Shown one piece after another: positions 61,383-64,000 of a stretch of 64,000 bases of DNA. The translations under genes were made by a program, and so were the position numbers. Every line of letters begins with the position of its first letter. The first letter of the stretch is position 1. This DNA comes from Macrothele yani (Eukaryota > Arthropoda > Arachnida > Araneae > Macrothelidae): the NCBI GenBank assembly GCA_039090855.1, contig CM077011.1, forward strand, positions 28,735,001 through 28,799,000, in the 5' to 3' direction. The notes under the pieces were generated by a model. It was not told the origin of the DNA. It searched no databases and worked only from the letters and a program-made list of their open reading frames with translations.

Positions 61383-62131
61383 GTAAGCTTAACCGAACAT
61401 TATTCTCAAATATGTTTTGTAGTGATTTCCCATTCCTAATTTTGCTTTCATTTCTTCCACAGGGTGTGACGTACTACAGAAGTGAAACACATGCCATGAC
61501 GACAAATTTACAGCGATACATTTTGTCGGTGTAGTTTGGTCGGTAAGAACAAATGGCTCCGGAGCGAGGAGGCGCGATCTCCGCCACCGGCAAATTTCTG
61601 AATTTCACAAGAGATAAATTCAGCAATAAAGACACGAAATACTTGAAAGTATACCTGACGGGTTAGTTTGTCTCTGAAGATTAATACTTTCGAAACCTGG
61701 TTGACACCGTCCAAGTTTGAAACAATTGCAGCCGCACTGCGGCAAAGTAAGGAAATATAGTTGAACCTCGATTATAGGTTTTTCACTTTTATACGGAATT
61801 CTGCGCTAGTCAAGACATTTTACAGCAGTTTCTATTGTTTTTTCAATTCGGTTATACGTAGTTCATTTATACGCTTTTAACGATCATACGTTAAATATAG
61901 AATTTCGTATTATAAAAAAAAACGGTTCGTGTATTCCTTAATACGTAACCTGGTATGTTACAAATTTGAGAGAATCGAGACAACATTTTTTTCTGCAGCC
62001 ATGAGGTGGACGATGTACCAAAAAAATTACTAAATAACGTTTAACGTTCTGGTTTTTTTTCTGAATTCAAGAAATTCGAAACAAGCAAAGGTTAGTTAGT
62101 AGTTTACTCGTTGCTAATACTAAATCAACTA
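61383..62131. other. Intron start after exon E, with a SINE fragment
   Basis: Holds a family C tRNA-related SINE piece at 61528-61620 (GTCGGTGTAGTTTGGTCGGT, GGCTCCGGAGCGAGGAGGCG, CTCCGCCACCGGC). Otherwise AT-rich. Confidence 0.6.
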
Positions 62132-62401
62132 CACTGGCGTGAAAAAATTAAGGACGAGACGGTTTTTCGAATGTAACGTCGTGCAGAAGTGCTCCACATC
62201 GACTCAAATCATACCATAAGATCCACAAGATGTAAGAAAATGGGACAAGTGAGCAAAACCGTTCAAACAAGGAATCCAAAGGATACAAAGGCACTATATT
62301 GAAAAGGTATCTTCGAGCACAACTGGACAGAAGACAGAAACGTCCATGCGACAGGCGGCTGCCAAGAAAAATCCAGTCTTTAGTAGGAGATATGATCACC
62401 T

Positions 62402-62562
62402 ATAACGAAGTAAATTTCTCCGTCATTTTTGGTCTACGCCGGGATTCGAACCCGAGTCCGCTTATTCCGGAACAAATCGCTCTACCAACTGAGCTACGCA
62501 GACGTTCATTCTGATTGCTATCTGCCTTTATGTCGTGTGCGTCCTGCTGGCAGGTACGTCAC
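62402..62562 (-). repeat. tRNA-derived SINE (family B), copy 3
   Basis: Best preserved copy. Minus strand: leader GGACGCACACGACATAAAGG, then GTCTGCGTAGCTCAGTTGGT (A-box), AGAGCGATTTGTTCCGGAAT, GGGTTCGAATCCCGGCGTAG (B-box), then AAAATGACGGAGAAATTTAC. The tRNA-like part is a near-complete cloverleaf, preceded by a leader. Confidence 0.82.
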
Positions 62563-62574
62563 ACACCCCTGACT

Positions 62575-63588
62575 GCGTTGCAGGATTTACAACGTCTGTC
62601 CATGCTGAGGACGAGGTTGTCAAGGAGCTGTTGAGGCATCGCGGCCCATTCCTCTTGTAGTGCCAATCGCAGCTGCGGAATCGTTGCTGGCTGCTGGGGA
62701 CGTGCTGCGAAACGTCTCCGAAGGTCACACACGTCTTCGATTGGATTTAGGTCCGGGGACCTTGCGGGCCAATTCGTGAGTTGAATATCTTCACTCTCCA
62801 ACAGCTCTGCAAGAGCCACTGTACGATGAGATGTATCGTTGTCGTCCATGAAGAGGAACTCAGGACCCACAGCACCTCTAAACAGACGCACGTGAGTCGG
62901 GAGAACCTCGGTACAATAGCGGACACCAGTGACTGAACCTCCTTGGAAGATGTGGAGGTCCGCACGGCTACCAAGCATGATACCGCCTCAAAAGAGAACT
63001 CCACCACCTCCAAACCGGTCCCTTTCGATGATGTTGCAGGTATGATTGCGTGTTACCTTCTCTCCCCAGATGTAGATACGTCCAGAATCGCTCGTCAGAC
63101 TAAATCGGCTCTCATCCGTAAAGAGAACTCGACCCCATTGCTGATGTGTCCAGTTCTTGTGTTCCTGGCACCACAGAAAACCGATATCTCCGATGAACAG
63201 ACGTTAATGGCACACACCGTACTGGTCGTCGTGCAAATAGACAACCTTTGTGCAGCCTCCTGGCCACGGTAAAACGCGATAACGGACGTCCAGTTGTCTG
63301 TTGCATGTGCCTTGCGATTTCTCCCGCTGTCTTCTGTCTGTCTCTTCTCGCCTGTAGGAGAATATAGCGGTCGTCCGCCGCCGTGGTTGCTCGTGGACGA
63401 CCACTGCTAAACTTTTGGACAGCTGTTCCTGTCGTTTGAAATGCTCTCCAAGCTCGTGAAACGATGCTGTGAGCGATCCCGAACTCCTCGGCCACACTAC
63501 TCACATTTCGACCTTCTTCCAACTTCCCAATGACTCGACCTCGGGTAAAGTCATCCAGATGTCGTCTACTGGATTGCCTATTGGCCAT
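62575..63588 (-). pseudogene. Tc1 transposase, frameshifted
   Basis: ATG at 63588-63586: MANRQSSRRHLDDFTRGRVI, SSVAEEFGIAHSIVSRAWRA, FQTTGTAVQKFSSGRPRATT, SRFTVARRLHKGCLFARRPV. After a shift near 63180 it continues GRVLFTDESRFSL (Asp), GIMLGSRADLHIFQGGSVTG (62980 on), FLFMDDNDTSHRTVALAELL (Asp) and [17 protein letters not shown] (Glu). The catalytic acids are kept but the frame is broken at least twice. It ends near 62577 (MDRRCKSCNAVRGV). Confidence 0.87.
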
Positions 63589-63857
63589 ATCACACGTTGG
63601 CAGCAACTCGACGTCGTTCAAACCGATGTACACCGTGTAATAGCTTTCACCGAATTGCTGAGCGTACACCGCCCGTGTGCTTTATACCCTTCCGACACTC
63701 CCCCCCCCCCCCGCTACGTCAATCGGCATATATGCACAAACCCTAACGTACCGGACCCTAGTCTATCTCCTGAGTGATCGTTCGCTCCGTCCTGCCTGCT
63801 CATTCCGCTGTTATGCTAATTTCTCCTCTTCGTCCTTAATTTTTGCACACCAGTGTA

Positions 63858-64000
63858 GTTGACATACTGCTTTGCAAGGAGGAGCTTTCACATATCCTTC
63901 ACCCGCTTACTCCTAAACTTGAAAGTAAAGGATGTGTAATTGAGGTATTGTGTAATAGAGTTATTGAAATCGTATTCAGATTTACTTCTCAAGTACAGTT
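63858..64000. other. Intron sequence to the window end
   Basis: No exon recognised; the TRPC pore exon must lie further right. Confidence 0.5.

Larger units (their letters stand above)
62132..63855 (-). mobile_element. Tc1-like transposon with inserted SINE (1.72 kb)
   Basis: TIRs CACTGGCGTGAAAAAATTAA (left) and CACTGGTGTGCAAAAATTAA (right, on minus) continue GGACGA. TA lies at 62130-62131 and 63856-63857. The empty site would read TCAACTAGTTGA, a perfect palindrome centred on the TA. A family B SINE sits in the 3' untranslated part (62402-62562). Confidence 0.9.

Noticed and set aside
61463..61534. Possible next TRPC exon after acceptor TTTCTTCCACAG
   Set aside because: Joining in the required phase gives an immediate stop (ACG GTG TGA), and the sequence has no pore or S6 similarity.
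63899..63915. 17-bp match TTCACCCGCTTACTCCT to TRPC exon E (61158)
   Set aside because: Similarity ends abruptly on both sides and no reading frame extends it; treated as chance or a short duplication scar.
1..64000. Endogenous viral or LTR-retrotransposon sequences
   Set aside because: No long direct terminal repeats, aspartic protease or integrase motifs were seen; the reverse transcriptases present are RTE-type LINE and Penelope-type.

Overview
This window is nuclear DNA from an animal, most likely an arthropod with a large, transposon-rich genome. The evidence is one split gene with GT-AG introns of 8 to 21 kb, together with RTE-type LINEs, Penelope-like elements, tRNA-derived SINEs and a dozen or more Tc1/mariner copies of types common in arthropods. 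The species cannot be fixed from sequence alone. No bacterial genes, CRISPR arrays or viral genes were seen.

The only host gene recognised is a divergent TRPC-type cation channel on the + strand. Five consecutive exons are present: 4453-4649 (last ankyrin repeats), 17065-17261, 38207-38380 (linker helices), 52385-52653 (pre-S1/S1) and 60849-61382 (S2-S5). All four splice junctions keep reading phase. The first exons lie to the left of the window; the pore, S6 and TRP box lie to the right.

Everything else lies in the introns. 0-4.4 kb: end of a Tc1, two head-to-head RTE LINE copies, two SINEs. 4.65-17 kb: SINEs, Tc1 pieces around a 2.3-kb minisatellite, a mariner holding two SINEs, a Tc1 next to a TIR-bounded mariner-like element, a TTAA-flanked MITE, a 146-bp tandem array. 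17.3-38.2 kb: LINE fragments, a gag-like ORF1, a Penelope RT remnant, a 60-bp array, two Tc1 elements, and a 5.8-kb transposon containing about 50 copies of an 83/84-bp repeat. 38.4-52.4 kb: a mariner with a 113-bp array, a nearly intact Tc1, a fold-back Penelope element with a hammerhead-like 3' motif, a LINE fragment, mariner remnants, and a Tc1 with two separate minisatellites. 52.7-60.8 kb: SINEs, another Tc1, and a hAT-like non-autonomous element filled with a 113-bp array ending 125 bp before the last exon. 61.4-64 kb: a Tc1 carrying a tRNA-derived SINE.

The most striking pattern is that tandem satellite arrays repeatedly arise inside DNA transposons. In four elements the repeat unit can be read as part of the transposase coding sequence, and a fifth array lies between the TIRs of a hAT-like element. 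Two arrays have higher-order structure (about 1251 bp and 923 bp). Other notable features are a covarying hammerhead-like motif in two Penelope-type tails and an intronic 60-bp repeat with juxtaposed splice-acceptor/donor motifs.
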